From: Streptomyces antibioticus
GTDB lineage: Bacteria > Actinomycetota > Actinomycetes > Streptomycetales > Streptomycetaceae
Assembly (NCBI RefSeq): GCF_001514065.1
Contig: NZ_KQ948425.1
Location: forward strand, 500,519 to 564,518
DNA length: 64,000 nucleotides
Direction of reading: 5' to 3'
Under the pieces are notes generated by a model that saw only the letters and a program-made list of their open reading frames with translations, was not told where the DNA came from and made no database searches. Below, piece after piece: positions 1-8,921 of this stretch (its first letter is position 1; every line of letters starts with the position of its first letter). The position numbers and the translations under genes were made by a program.

Positions 1-30
1 GGACGTGTGGTGGATCTTCCGCTGCTGCAA
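1..30 (-). other. possible 5' end of the next operon gene (cut by window edge)
   Basis: Immediately downstream of the kinase gene an AGGAG sequence lies about 7 bases before a TTG that would read M-Q-Q-R-K-I-H-H-T-S before the window ends. That N-terminus is reminiscent of aldo-keto reductases, which include L-fucose dehydrogenases, but ten residues cannot establish a family. It may equally be non-coding. Confidence 0.22.
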
Positions 31-66
31 GACGTGCTCCTGGGGATACGGGCGACGGGGCGCCGG

Positions 67-1104
67 TCAGCGTCTGACGTGGGCCGAGCCGCCCGCGATC
101 AGTGCCTCGACCTCGGTGAGGGTGGCCATGGAGACATCGCCGGGGGTGGTCATGACGAGGGCGCCGTGGGCGGTGCCGTAGGCCAGGGCCCGGTCCAGGG
201 GGTGACCGGTGAGCAGGCCGTGGATGAGTCCGGCGGCGAAGGCGTCGCCGGAGCCGATGCGGTCCAGGACGTGCAGGCCGGGCATGTGGGGTCCGGTGAC
301 ATGGCCGGTTTCGGCGGACCAGGCCGCCGAGGTCCAGTCGTTGACGCCCGCCGAGGGCACCTCGCGCAGGGTGGTCGCCAGCACCTGGGCGCCGGGCAGC
401 AGGTCGGCCACCGCGGCGAGGGCGTCCGGCACCTCGTCGGCCGAGAACCGCAGGGCGCCCGGATGTTCGCCCGCCAGACCGAGGGCGCCCACCACGACAT
501 CGGCGTGCCGGGCGAGCCGCAGGTCGACCTCGCGGGCCCGCTCCGGTCCGCCGCGGTCGGCCCACAGGCTCGCGCGGTAGTTGGGGTCGTAGGACACGGT
601 GACGCCGTGGCGGCGGGCGGCCGCCATCGCCTCGTCGGCCACGTCGACGGTGGTGTCGGACAGGCCGGCGAAGATGCCGCCGGTGTGGAACCAGCGCACC
701 CCGGCCGCGAAGACGCTGTCCCAGTCCACGTCCCCTTTGCGCAGCTGGGAGACGGCGGTGTGGGCGCGGTCGCTGACGCCGAGGGCGCCGCGGATGCCGT
801 AGCCGCGTTCGACGAAGTTCAGGCCGTTGCGGGCGGTGCGGCCGATGCCGTCGTCGGGTACCCAGCGGATGAGCGAGGTGTCGACGCCGCCCTGGAGGAT
901 CAGGTCCTCCACGAGCCGTCCGACCGCATTGTCGGCGAGGGCGGTGACCACCGTGGTGCGCAGACCGAAGCAGCGGCGCAGCCCGCGGACGACGTTGTAC
1001 TCGCCACCGCCCTCCCACACCTGGAAGGTGCGGGCGGTACGGATGCGCCCCTCGCCCGGGTCGAAGCGCAGCATCACCTCACCGAGCGCCACCACGTCGA
1101 TCAT
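67..1104 (-). CDS. kdgK: PfkB-family sugar kinase, 2-keto-3-deoxygluconate kinase-like
   Basis: This 345-residue cytoplasmic kinase has the PfkB/ribokinase fold. The N-terminal GEVMLRFDPGEG strand-turn and the C-terminal signature D-R-I-G-S-G-D-A-F near residues 281-289 are clear, and Asp287 is the expected catalytic base. It most resembles 2-keto-3-deoxygluconate kinases, which phosphorylate the C6 hydroxyl before KDPG aldolase cleavage. The ATG overlaps the stop of the aldolase gene by 4 bases (ATGA), so it is translationally coupled as the last complete gene of the operon. The context is odd: the operon otherwise encodes L-fucose oxidation, whose keto-deoxy intermediate has no C6 hydroxyl. 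The true substrate is therefore uncertain. Confidence 0.85.
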   Translation of the reverse strand: MIDVVALGEVMLRFDPGEGRIRTARTFQVWEGGGEYNVVRGLRRCFGLRTTVVTALADNAVGRLVEDLILQGGVDTSLIRWVPDDGIGRTARNGLNFVERGYGIRGALGVSDRAHTAVSQLRKGDVDWDSVFAAGVRWFHTGGIFAGLSDTTVDVADEAMAAARRHGVTVSYDPNYRASLWADRGGPERAREVDLRLARHADVVVGALGLAGEHPGALRFSADEVPDALAAVADLLPGAQVLATTLREVPSAGVNDWTSAAWSAETGHVTGPHMPGLHVLDRIGSGDAFAAGLIHGLLTGHPLDRALAYGTAHGALVMTTPGDVSMATLTEVEALIAGGSAHVRR

Positions 1105-1745
1105 GTCCTGCTCCTGTCCACCGCGTCGGCGGTCAGCCGGCGGATCTCCTCGTAGTCACCCCGGCCCAGGTGGTCGGCGGTGGCCATCCAGCTGCCGCCG
1201 ACAGCGAGGACCGCGGGCTCGGCCAGGTAGCCGGACAGCTGGTCGGCAGCGATCCCGCCGGTCGGCACGAACCGCGTCCCGGGGAAGGGGGCCGCGAGCG
1301 CACGCAGGGTACGCACCCCGCCGAGCGACTCGGCGGGGAAGAGCTTGACGGTGTCCAGGCCCGCCTTGAGCGCGCGCATCAACTCGGTGGCGGTGGCGAC
1401 GCCGGGCACGACGGGCACCCCGAGCTCACGGCACTTGGCGACGACCTCCTCGTCGAACCCGGGCGAGACCACGAAGCGGGCCCCGGCCGCCACGGCCCGC
1501 TCCGCCTGCCCGGCAGTGAGGACCGTGCCGGCGCCGACGGCGAGGCCACCGTGGTCGGCCATCTCTTTGAGCACCTGCTCGGCGTCCGGGGTGCGGAAGG
1601 TGACCTCGGCGCACCGCGCGCCACCCGCCGCGAGCGCGTCGGCCAGCCGGCCCGCGCTCGCGGCGGACGGCACCGTGAGGACCGGCACCACACGGGCACC
1701 GTCGAGCACGGAGGCCAGGTCGCTCTCACTCACCGGCCGAGCCAT
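1101..1745 (-). CDS. eda: KDPG/KDPGal aldolase family protein (class I aldolase)
   Basis: The product is a 214-residue class I aldolase of the KDPG/KHG family, which splits 2-keto-3-deoxy sugar acids into pyruvate and an aldehyde. Glu47 (in EVTFRT), the GAGTV loop and the Schiff-base lysine Lys134 (DTVKLFPAES) are all present. I chose the ATG at 1745 because the family N-terminus (SDLASVLDGARVVPVL) follows directly. Residues further upstream in the same frame are only shadow of the preceding gene. It overlaps the SDR gene by 16 bases and the kinase by 4. It may act on a phosphorylated product of the kinase, or directly on 2-keto-3-deoxy-L-fuconate to give pyruvate and lactaldehyde. The sequence does not decide between these. 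Confidence 0.88.
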   Translation of the reverse strand: MARPVSESDLASVLDGARVVPVLTVPSAASAGRLADALAAGGARCAEVTFRTPDAEQVLKEMADHGGLAVGAGTVLTAGQAERAVAAGARFVVSPGFDEEVVAKCRELGVPVVPGVATATELMRALKAGLDTVKLFPAESLGGVRTLRALAAPFPGTRFVPTGGIAADQLSGYLAEPAVLAVGGSWMATADHLGRGDYEEIRRLTADAVDRSRT

Positions 1746-2491
1746 CCGCCGTCGACGGGCAGGGTGACGCCGTGGACGTAGGCGGCCGCGTCGGAGGCGA
1801 GGAAGACGGTGGCGCCGGCGAGGTCGTCGGCGCTGCCCCAACGGCCGGCCGGGATGCGGTCCAGGATGGCCTTGCTGCGGACCGGGTCGTCCTGGAGGGC
1901 CTGGGTGTTGTCGGTGGCGATGTAGCCCGGCGCGATCGCGTTGACGTTCACCCCGTGCGGCGCCCACTCGTTGGCCAGCGCCTTGGTCAGACCGGCGACG
2001 CCATGCTTGGCGGCGGTATAACCGGGCACGGTGATGCCGCCCTGGAAGCTGAGCAACGAGGCCGTGAAGATGACCTTGCCCGCGCCGCGGGCCACCATGG
2101 TTGCGCCGACGGCCCGGGTCAGCGCGAACTGCGCACTCAGATTGACCTGGAGCACCAACTCCCAGTCCGCGTCGGTGTGTTCGGCGGCCGGGGCGCGGCG
2201 GATCGTGCCCGCGTTGTTGACCAGGATGTCCACCGCACGCTCCCGCCCGGCCAGGTCGGCGCCCAGCGCCCGCACCGCCTGCGGGTCGGCGAAGTCGGTA
2301 CGGATCGCCTCGAAGGTGCGCCCGGCGGCGGTGACGTCCTTCTCCACCGCGCTGCCGGACTCCTCCAGCGAGGCGCTCACCCCGATGACGTCCGCACCGG
2401 CCTCGGCCAGTGCGCGGGCCATGGCCCGGCCGATGCCGCGCCGGGCGCCGGTGACGACGGCGAGCTTCCCGGTCAGGTCGAAGGCGGTCAT
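1730..2491 (-). CDS. short-chain dehydrogenase, KduD / keto-deoxy-sugar-acid dehydrogenase type
   Basis: This is a classical SDR of 253 residues with TGARRGIG (residues 14-21) for NAD(P) binding, NNAG near residue 94 and the Ser...Tyr-x3-Lys catalytic set (YTAAK around 155). The close of the chain, P-V-D-G-G-W-L, is typical of KduD-like enzymes. KduD interconverts 3-deoxy-glyculosonates, and L-2-keto-3-deoxyfuconate 4-dehydrogenase and L-fucose dehydrogenase are also SDRs. Because the neighbours encode fuconate dehydratase, fuconolactonase and fucose mutarotase, an L-fucose or keto-deoxy-fuconate dehydrogenase role is as likely as a true KduD role. Its ATG overlaps the stop of the zinc dehydrogenase gene by 4 bases. 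Confidence 0.85.
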   Translation of the reverse strand: MTAFDLTGKLAVVTGARRGIGRAMARALAEAGADVIGVSASLEESGSAVEKDVTAAGRTFEAIRTDFADPQAVRALGADLAGRERAVDILVNNAGTIRRAPAAEHTDADWELVLQVNLSAQFALTRAVGATMVARGAGKVIFTASLLSFQGGITVPGYTAAKHGVAGLTKALANEWAPHGVNVNAIAPGYIATDNTQALQDDPVRSKAILDRIPAGRWGSADDLAGATVFLASDAAAYVHGVTLPVDGGWLGR

Positions 2492-3531
2492 ACGGCGGCC
2501 TCCTGGGCCTCGTCGGTGCAGTCCACCAGGATCTTCATCACGTCGCCGCCGCCCTCCAGCGCCTCGAACGCGGCCGGTGCCTGGGCGAGCGGGACGACCT
2601 TGCTGATCAGCCGCTCGGCCGGGATCGTGCCGTCGGCGACCAGGGCGACCGCCTTCTCGAAGTCGGAGCGGTCGTACAACCGGGCGCCGACGAGGGTGAG
2701 TTCACGCCAGAAGAAGCGGTGCAGATTCACCTCACGCGGCCGCGGATGAATGGCGACCAGGCACAACCGCCCGCGCACCCCCAGCACATCCACGGCGGTG
2801 TCCACGCCGCCCGCGGCGCCGGACACCTCGAACGCGACGTCCGCCCCCGCGTCCCCGGTCCACTGCCGGACCAGCTCGGCCACGTCCTCGGCGGCCGGGT
2901 CCCACACGGTCAGCCCCAACTCCTCGGCCAGCAGACGCCGGTGGGCGCTCAGCTCCACCACCCGGACGTCCGCCCCGGCCGCCCGGGCGACCAGCGCGAT
3001 CAGGACGCCAACCGGACCGCCGCCGACCACCACGACCTTCTCGCCCGCGGCGACCTGCGCCCGCCCCACGTCATGCACGGCCACCGCCGTGGGCTCCACC
3101 AACGCGGCCCGGTCCAGAGGCAGCGACTCGGGCAGCCGTATGAGAGTGGCGGCCGGCACCGTCCAACGCTGCTGCATCGCACCCGGCGAGTCGATCCCGA
3201 TGAAGTCCAGGTGCTGGCAGATGTGCTGATGACCGGCGCGGCAGGCCGGGCAGGTGTCGTCCCAGCGCAACGGCATCACCGTCACCGCGTCCCCGGGCGC
3301 CCAGCCCTCCACCCCGTCACCCACCCGCACGATCCGGCCGGACATCTCATGCCCCAACACGGCCGGCGTGGTCACCCGGGCGTCCATGTCGCCGTGGAAG
3401 ATGTGCAGGTCGGTGCCACAGATACCGACAAAGGCAGGAGCCAGCTCCACCTCGCCGGGGCCCGGTGGCGTGCTGGGGGCGGGAGCCGTGTCCAGGGTGC
3501 GGGCGGCTGTGTAACGAACGGCGAGAGTCAT
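2488..3531 (-). CDS. zinc-dependent medium-chain alcohol/polyol dehydrogenase
   Basis: This 347-residue medium-chain dehydrogenase resembles threonine, butanediol, sorbitol and L-idonate dehydrogenases. The catalytic-zinc ligands are visible as CGTD near residue 38 and GHE near 61-63, and the Rossmann motif VVGGGPVG is near residue 167. The structural-zinc loop reads D-D-T-C-P-A-C-R-A-G-H-Q-H-I-C, so the first of the usual four cysteines is replaced by aspartate. In this operon it could oxidise L-fucose to the lactone, or act later on a keto-deoxy acid or lactaldehyde. It overlaps the mutarotase gene by 4 bases and the SDR gene by 4. Confidence 0.88.
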   Translation of the reverse strand: MTLAVRYTAARTLDTAPAPSTPPGPGEVELAPAFVGICGTDLHIFHGDMDARVTTPAVLGHEMSGRIVRVGDGVEGWAPGDAVTVMPLRWDDTCPACRAGHQHICQHLDFIGIDSPGAMQQRWTVPAATLIRLPESLPLDRAALVEPTAVAVHDVGRAQVAAGEKVVVVGGGPVGVLIALVARAAGADVRVVELSAHRRLLAEELGLTVWDPAAEDVAELVRQWTGDAGADVAFEVSGAAGGVDTAVDVLGVRGRLCLVAIHPRPREVNLHRFFWRELTLVGARLYDRSDFEKAVALVADGTIPAERLISKVVPLAQAPAAFEALEGGGDVMKILVDCTDEAQEAAV

Positions 3532-3965
3532 CGTGTGGTCAGGGTCCCTTCAGCGCGGACGCCGATGGTCAGCAGCAGGTTGGCGTAGGTGCGGGTGTCG
3601 GCGGTGACGATGGCCAGCGCCAGGTCGGGCGAGCGGGCGGCGTCGTAGAACTCGTAGCGCCCGAGCGTGTCGACCCGTACGGGCGCCAGCCTCTTGCGGT
3701 ACTCGGCGATGGCCGGCGGCTCCGGCTCACCCTCGGGCGGCACCATCACCTGAGCGGCCTCGACAGGCAGGGCGCGCAGGAGGACGTCGAGGATGGTGGT
3801 GACGTCCAGCAGGCCGGGGGCGAGGTTGAGGTGGACGGTCCTGGCGCGCTCGCCGGTGGCGGTGCTCGCCGGGTAGTGACCGTCGGCGAGCAGGACCCGG
3901 GCGCCGTGGCCGGCCCCGGCCAGGGCTTCGAGGATGCCGGGGTGGAGCAGTTCCGTCAGAAGCAC
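3528..3965 (-). CDS. fucU: RbsD/FucU-family L-fucose mutarotase
   Basis: The 145-residue product belongs to the RbsD/FucU family, which interconverts the alpha and beta anomers of fucose or ribose. The diagnostic N-terminus LLTELLHPGILEALAGAGHG followed by A-D-G-H-Y-P-A is present, with the family histidine in the H-Y-P motif. The C-terminal R-Y-E-F-Y-D-A-A-R segment also fits FucU. The start is the GTG at 3965, with GGAGG eight to ten bases upstream. It overlaps the lactonase stop by one base (TAGTG). Sitting between lactonase and dehydrogenase genes, it probably supplies the fucose anomer used by the dehydrogenase. Confidence in the family is high. The fucose assignment leans on its neighbours. 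Confidence 0.9.
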   Translation of the reverse strand: MLLTELLHPGILEALAGAGHGARVLLADGHYPASTATGERARTVHLNLAPGLLDVTTILDVLLRALPVEAAQVMVPPEGEPEPPAIAEYRKRLAPVRVDTLGRYEFYDAARSPDLALAIVTADTRTYANLLLTIGVRAEGTLTTR

Positions 3966-4858
3966 TAGGTCCCCTCCTTCGTGGGGGTGGGGGTCAGGCG
4001 GTAGAAGGTGGTGGCGGTGCCTGCCAGGACCGCTTGGGTCTCGGTGGCGGAACAGTCGGTGAGGAGTTCGTCGACGGCGGCGGCCCAGGCGTTCCAGCCG
4101 CCCGCGAGGTTCGCCACCGGCCAGTCGGAGCCGAACATCAGCCGGTCGGGACCGAAGGCGGAGAGCAGCACGTCCCACACCGGGCGGATGTCGTCGACCG
4201 TCCACTTCTCGTGGTCGGCCTCGGTGATCAGACCCGAGACCTTGCAGCGGACCTGGGGATGCCGGGCCAGCGTCCGCAACTGGTGTTCCCAGTCGGCGAG
4301 TTCACCCCGCGCGATGGGGGGCTTGCCCGCGTGGTCCAGGACCAGCGGCAGCTCGGGAAGCCGCTCCGCGAGGCGGATCGCCTGCGGGAGCTGGTGGGGG
4401 CCGATCAGCACGTCGTATCCGAGGCCGCGCTCCCCGACCGCCCGCAACCCGCGCTCGACGTCGGGCCGTTGGAGCCAGTCCGGGTCCGACTCGCCCTGCA
4501 CGACGTGCCGTACGGCCCGCAGGTAGCCGCCCGCACTCCCGGTGCGCAGGTCGTCGAGCGCGTCACCGATCGCCGGGGACGTCAGGTCCGCCCAGCCCAC
4601 GACGGCGCCGATCAGCGGATCGCTGTCGGCCAGCGCGAGCAGGTCGCGGGTCTCGGGCACGGAGGCGATGCACTGGACGACCACCGTGCCGGCCAGTCGC
4701 CGTCCGGCGATCGGCCGGGTCGCGGCCGATCGCAGGGCGTGCGCACTGAAGGTGCGGCGGATCGGTTCGTGGGCAGGCTCCTCCAGCCAGGGCTGTGGGC
4801 GCACCTCCAGGTCCCAGACGTGGTGGTGGGCGTCGACGAGGGCCGGTGCGTCAGGCAC
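3965..4858 (-). CDS. amidohydrolase, probable L-fucono-1,5-lactonase
   Basis: The 297-residue product is an amidohydrolase_2 family TIM barrel. It begins with the metal-binding V-D-A-H-H-H-V-W-D motif, and later shows [11 protein letters not shown] around residue 170 and [13 protein letters not shown] near 245, where the aspartate is the expected catalytic acid/base. Characterised relatives hydrolyse L-fucono-1,5-lactone and L-rhamnonolactone. Placement between fuconate dehydratase and fucose mutarotase makes L-fuconolactonase the best call: lactone to L-fuconate in the cytoplasm. The GTG start at 4858 overlaps the end of the dehydratase gene by 8 bases. Confidence 0.88.
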   Translation of the reverse strand: MPDAPALVDAHHHVWDLEVRPQPWLEEPAHEPIRRTFSAHALRSAATRPIAGRRLAGTVVVQCIASVPETRDLLALADSDPLIGAVVGWADLTSPAIGDALDDLRTGSAGGYLRAVRHVVQGESDPDWLQRPDVERGLRAVGERGLGYDVLIGPHQLPQAIRLAERLPELPLVLDHAGKPPIARGELADWEHQLRTLARHPQVRCKVSGLITEADHEKWTVDDIRPVWDVLLSAFGPDRLMFGSDWPVANLAGGWNAWAAAVDELLTDCSATETQAVLAGTATTFYRLTPTPTKEGT

Positions 4859-6185
4859 GGGCGGTCCAGACGGGGCCGCCCGGGTAGGCGTACTCCTTGA
4901 GCGAGGCGGCGTGCATCTGCGCGCTCAGTCCGGGCAGCGTCGGCGCGAGGTAGTGCCCGTTGACGATGCGGACCGGGTCGACGAAGTGCTCGTGCAGGTG
5001 GTCGACGTACTCGATGACGCGGTCCTCGGTGGTGCCGGAGACGGCGACGTAGTCGAACATCGACAGGTGCTGGACCATCTCGCACAGGCCGACCCCGCCG
5101 GCGTGCGGGCAGACCGGGACGCCGAACTTCGCGGCGAGCAGCAGGATCGCGATGTTCTCGTTGACGCCGCCCACGCGCGCGGAGTCGATCTGGACGATGT
5201 CGACGGCTTCGGCCTGCAACAGCTGCTTGAAGACGACCCGGTTGGCGATGTGCTCGCCGGTGGCGACCTTGATCGGCGTCACGGCCTTGCGCACGGCGGC
5301 GTGGCCGAGGATGTCGTCGGGTGAGGTGGGCTCCTCGATCCAGTACGGCTGGTAGGGGGCCAGGGCGCTCATCCAGTCGATGGCGGGCTGGACGTCCCAC
5401 CGCTGGTTGGCGTCCACCGCGATGCGGATGCCGTCGCCGACCGTCGCGCGGGCGGTGCGCATGCGCCGTACGTCGTCCTCCAGGTCCGCGCCGACCTTCA
5501 GCTTGATCTGGGTGAAGCCGTCGGCGACGGCCTCGCGGGCCAGGCGGGCGAGCTTCTCGTCGGAGTAGCCGAGCCAGCCGGGGGTGGTGGTGTAGGCCGG
5601 GTAGCCGCGCTCCAGCAGCCGCGCGGTCCTCTCCTCGCGGCCGGGCTCGGCGCGGCGCAGGATCTCCAGGGCCTCTTCGGGGGTGAGGGCGTCGGACAGC
5701 CAGCGGAAGTCGACCTGGGCGACGAGTTCTTCGGGAGACATCTCGGCGAGGAAGCGCCACACGGGCTTGCCGGCCCGCTTGGCGGCGAGGTCCCAGGCGG
5801 CGTTGACGACGGCGCCGGTCGCCATGTGGATGGCGCCCTTCTCCGGGCCGAGCCAGCGCAGTTGGGGGTCGTGGACAAGGGAGTTGGAGAACGCGCCGAG
5901 GTCGGCGCAGACCGCGTCGACCGACAGGCCCACCACGTGCGGGGCGAGGGCGGCGATGGCGGCGGCTTGGACATCGTTGCCGCGGCCGGTGGTGAACGCC
6001 AGGGCGTGGCCCTCCAGTCCGTCGCCGGCGTCGGTGCGCAGGACCACGTAGGCGGCGGAGTAGTCGGGTTCGGGGTTCATCGCGTCCGACCCGTCCAGGT
6101 GCTCGGACGTCGGGAACCGTACGTCCAGGACGTCCAGGGCGGTGATGCGGGCAGAGGAAGGAGAGGAGGACAGGGCGGATGACAT
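4851..6185 (-). CDS. fucD: L-fuconate dehydratase (enolase superfamily)
   Basis: This 444-residue protein is a mandelate-racemase-type enolase superfamily member with extensive similarity to bacterial L-fuconate dehydratase and its human homologue ENOSF1. Recognisable stretches are [13 protein letters not shown] (about 200-212), the catalytic K-L-K near 228-230, metal ligands in [15 protein letters not shown] and ATGEHI, and the general acid/base histidine in [15 protein letters not shown] near 361. It removes water from L-fuconate to give 2-keto-3-deoxy-L-fuconate. The ATG at 6185 has AGGAG nine bases upstream. It follows the permease gene after 93 bases. This is the most specific identification in the operon and anchors its assignment to L-fucose. 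Confidence 0.94.
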   Translation of the reverse strand: MSSALSSSPSSARITALDVLDVRFPTSEHLDGSDAMNPEPDYSAAYVVLRTDAGDGLEGHALAFTTGRGNDVQAAAIAALAPHVVGLSVDAVCADLGAFSNSLVHDPQLRWLGPEKGAIHMATGAVVNAAWDLAAKRAGKPVWRFLAEMSPEELVAQVDFRWLSDALTPEEALEILRRAEPGREERTARLLERGYPAYTTTPGWLGYSDEKLARLAREAVADGFTQIKLKVGADLEDDVRRMRTARATVGDGIRIAVDANQRWDVQPAIDWMSALAPYQPYWIEEPTSPDDILGHAAVRKAVTPIKVATGEHIANRVVFKQLLQAEAVDIVQIDSARVGGVNENIAILLLAAKFGVPVCPHAGGVGLCEMVQHLSMFDYVAVSGTTEDRVIEYVDHLHEHFVDPVRIVNGHYLAPTLPGLSAQMHAASLKEYAYPGGPVWTARA

Positions 6186-6278
6186 GGCGGCAACTCCTGG
6201 AAGGGCAGGGGCTGGTACGGCCCGTGCGACGAGACGGCGGTACGGCGGAGGTCGGGCGGCCGGCGACGGCCGCCCGGG

Positions 6279-7322
6279 TCACTCCTGGACTTTGCCGCCG
6301 GTGATGCGGGAGATGGCGAGGGCGACGAGGATGATCAGGCCGTTGAGGGCGCCGATCCACTGGGCGGGGACGCCGCCCAGGGTCAGCACGTTCTGGATCA
6401 TGAAGAGCAGCAGGATGCCGCAGAACGCGCCGAACATGGTGCCTTTGCCGCCGTTGAGGCTGATCCCGCCGATGACGGCGGCGGCGAAGACGGTGAAGAT
6501 GTAGCCGTTGCCCTGCGCCGAGGCCACCGAGGCCAGGCGGCCGGAGAGCAGCAGTCCGGCGAGGGCGGCGAGCACGCTGCCGGTGACGATGACGATCCAC
6601 AGCACCCGGTCGGTGCGGATGCCGGCCGCCTTGGCCGCGTCGACGTTGCCGCCGATGGCGTACAGCGAGCGTCCGAAGCTGGTCCAGCCGAGGACCACGA
6701 TCGCGACGGCGAACAGCGCCAGGCAGATCCAGATCGAGGCGGGCATGCCGAACCACTGGGCGGTGCCGAGGTAGAGCATCGACTCCGGCAGCTGGAAGAA
6801 GGTCTGGCCGCCGGAGATGCCGGTGAGGACGCCGCGCAGGACGATCAGCATGCCGAGGGTGACGATGAACCCGTTGAGGCCGAAGCGGATGATGAGCAGG
6901 GCGTTGATCACACCGATGACCGCGCCGACGGCGAGGGTGAGGGGAATGGCCCAGGCGCCGGGGAGCAGTCCGAGGCCGTGGGTCGCGCCGGTCGGCACCA
7001 CCAGCCAGGCCGCGACACCGGGCGCGAGGCCCATGGTGGACTCCAGCGACAGGTCCATCTTCTTGACGATGAGGACCATCGTCTGGGCGAGGACCAGCAG
7101 GGCGATCTCGGACATGGTCTGCAGGACGTTGATGAGGTTGTCGGTCTGCAGGAAGACGGGGTTGACGATCTGTCCGACGATCGCGATGACGACGATCGCC
7201 GGTACGAGGGCCAGGTCACGCAGCCGGGCCAGGGGTATCCGGCCGCCGAACAGGGCATTGCGCTTGGGCCGCGGGGCGTCCGGGGCTTTGGCGGCGGTGT
7301 CCGCGAGGACGGTCTCAGGCAT
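6279..7322 (-). CDS. sugar ABC transporter permease (RbsC/AraH family)
   Basis: The 347-residue polytopic membrane protein has about nine to ten hydrophobic segments, beginning near residue 36 (LALVPAIVVIAIVGQIV). It contains the BPD_transp_2 family region LNGFIVTLGMLIVLRGVLTG, the coupling-region motif G-G-N-x-x-A-A-x-x-A-G-I-R, and the late segment AAVIGGISLNGGKGT. It would form the translocation pore for the neighbouring double ATPase and binding lipoprotein. The ATG is preceded by AAGGAG and overlaps the ATPase gene by 8 bases. The substrate is inferred from the operon (L-fucose or a fucose-containing sugar), not from the permease sequence. Confidence 0.93.
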   Translation of the reverse strand: MPETVLADTAAKAPDAPRPKRNALFGGRIPLARLRDLALVPAIVVIAIVGQIVNPVFLQTDNLINVLQTMSEIALLVLAQTMVLIVKKMDLSLESTMGLAPGVAAWLVVPTGATHGLGLLPGAWAIPLTLAVGAVIGVINALLIIRFGLNGFIVTLGMLIVLRGVLTGISGGQTFFQLPESMLYLGTAQWFGMPASIWICLALFAVAIVVLGWTSFGRSLYAIGGNVDAAKAAGIRTDRVLWIVIVTGSVLAALAGLLLSGRLASVASAQGNGYIFTVFAAAVIGGISLNGGKGTMFGAFCGILLLFMIQNVLTLGGVPAQWIGALNGLIILVALAISRITGGKVQE

Positions 7323-8877
7323 GCAGGTCCACTCCTTCCATCGCGGCCACGAGGTCGTGGTCGTGCCAGCCGCGGGCGATCTCTGAGGTCACTCGGCCCT
7401 GGAACATCACCAGGACCCGGTCGCACATGCGCAGGTCGTCGAGTTCGTCGGAGGCGATGAGCACTCCGGTGCCGGTTTCCGCGGTCTCCTCGACCTTGCC
7501 GAGGAGGAACTCCTTGGAGCGCACGTCCACGCCCGCGGTCGGGTTGATCAGGACCAGCAGCTTCGGGTCGTCGGCCAGGGCGCGGGCCATGACCACCTTC
7601 TGCTGGTTGCCGCCGGACAGGGCGGAGACGGGCAGGTCGGGGCCGGGAGTCTTGATCGCCAGGTTCTCGATCATGGCTGCGGCGAGCCGGTCGCGGCGGC
7701 TGCGGCTCAAGAACCCGTTCTGGCCCAGCTTCTTGGGCACCGACAAGGTGGCGTTGTCGGCGATCGACATGTCGGGGACGAAGCCCTGATGGTGCCGGTC
7801 CTGCGGAACGAACCCGGCGCCCGCGGCGAGCGCGGCCGGCACGCTGCCGAGCCGGGGCCGGTTCCCGGCGATCTCCACCTCCCCCGCCGTCGGCGCCCGC
7901 AGTCCTACGACGGTCTCGGCGACCTCGGTCCGGCCGCTGCCCGCGGCCCCCGCGAGGCCGACGATCTCCCCGGCACCCACCTGGAAGGTGACGCCCTGGT
8001 AGGTCTCACCCTCCAGGCCGCTGACGCCGAGGGCCGGCGTGACACCGACGTCCAGTGAACTCGCCCGTTCCTCGCGGCTGTCGGCCGCGGCCTCGCCGGT
8101 CATGGCGGCGACGAGTTCGGTACGGGGCAGCTCGGCGACCGGCGCGGTCACGATGTGCCGGGCGTCCCGGAACACGGTCACCATGTCGCAGATCTCGTAG
8201 ACCTCCTGCAGGTGGTGACTGATGAACAGGAAGGTCACGCCCTGCCGTTGGAGGTCGCGGATGCGGTCGAAGAGCCGGTTGATGGCCGCGCCGTCGAGCT
8301 GGGCGGTCGGTTCGTCGAGGATGATGAACCGGGCACCGAAGGACAGGGCCCGGGCGATCTCCACGAACTGCCGCTGCTCCACGCTCAGATCACCGGCCGG
8401 GGTCTGCGGATCCACGTCCACCGACCATGTCGACAGCAGCTCCTGTGCCCGCCGGCGCACACCCTGCCAGCTGATCAGTGGGCCGCGGGCGCGGTGGTGC
8501 CGGTTCAGGAAGAGGTTCTCGGCCACGGTCAGCGTGGGGATGATCGTCGACTTCTGGTAGACGCACGCCACACGCTGTCGCCAGGCGTCGCGGTCGGCCA
8601 GTCGTGGTGCGGGGCTGCCGCCGAAGGTGACCGTTCCCTCGTCGGCGGACTGGAGCCCGGTGAGGACGGACACCAGCGTCGACTTGCCGGCTCCGTTGCG
8701 GCCGACGAGCGCATGGGTCTCGCCGGGCCTGATGGTGATCCCGGCGCCGTTCAGGGCCACCGTCGGACCGTATCGCTTGACTATGCCCGCCGCTTCGACG
8801 ACGGGCAGGCCCGCGTGGGCCTGGCCGTCGTCCGCCGGGGCGGGCGCGGGGGTGGCTGTTCGCTCCCCGTCACTCAT
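7315..8877 (-). CDS. sugar ABC transporter ATPase with two nucleotide-binding domains (RbsA/MglA type)
   Basis: This 520-residue protein carries two fused ATPase domains, as in RbsA, AraG and MglA. The first is complete: Walker A GRNGAGKST, a signature-type LSVEQRQ, and Walker B FIILDEPTAQLD. The second has the degenerate A-A-G-S-G-R-T-E loop usual for the family, a good LSGGNQQK signature, and an unusual Walker B reading L-V-L-I-N-P-T-A-G-V-D in place of D-E-P-T. I chose the ATG at 8877, with AAGGCGG upstream, because the earlier in-frame residues lack family similarity and a ribosome-binding site. It couples ATP hydrolysis to uptake through the adjoining permease. Confidence 0.92.
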   Translation of the reverse strand: MSDGERTATPAPAPADDGQAHAGLPVVEAAGIVKRYGPTVALNGAGITIRPGETHALVGRNGAGKSTLVSVLTGLQSADEGTVTFGGSPAPRLADRDAWRQRVACVYQKSTIIPTLTVAENLFLNRHHRARGPLISWQGVRRRAQELLSTWSVDVDPQTPAGDLSVEQRQFVEIARALSFGARFIILDEPTAQLDGAAINRLFDRIRDLQRQGVTFLFISHHLQEVYEICDMVTVFRDARHIVTAPVAELPRTELVAAMTGEAAADSREERASSLDVGVTPALGVSGLEGETYQGVTFQVGAGEIVGLAGAAGSGRTEVAETVVGLRAPTAGEVEIAGNRPRLGSVPAALAAGAGFVPQDRHHQGFVPDMSIADNATLSVPKKLGQNGFLSRSRRDRLAAAMIENLAIKTPGPDLPVSALSGGNQQKVVMARALADDPKLLVLINPTAGVDVRSKEFLLGKVEETAETGTGVLIASDELDDLRMCDRVLVMFQGRVTSEIARGWHDHDLVAAMEGVDLHA

Positions 8878-8921
8878 CGCAACCGCCTTGTGTTGGATAG
8901 CCGTTGGGTTCAGAGGAGAGG

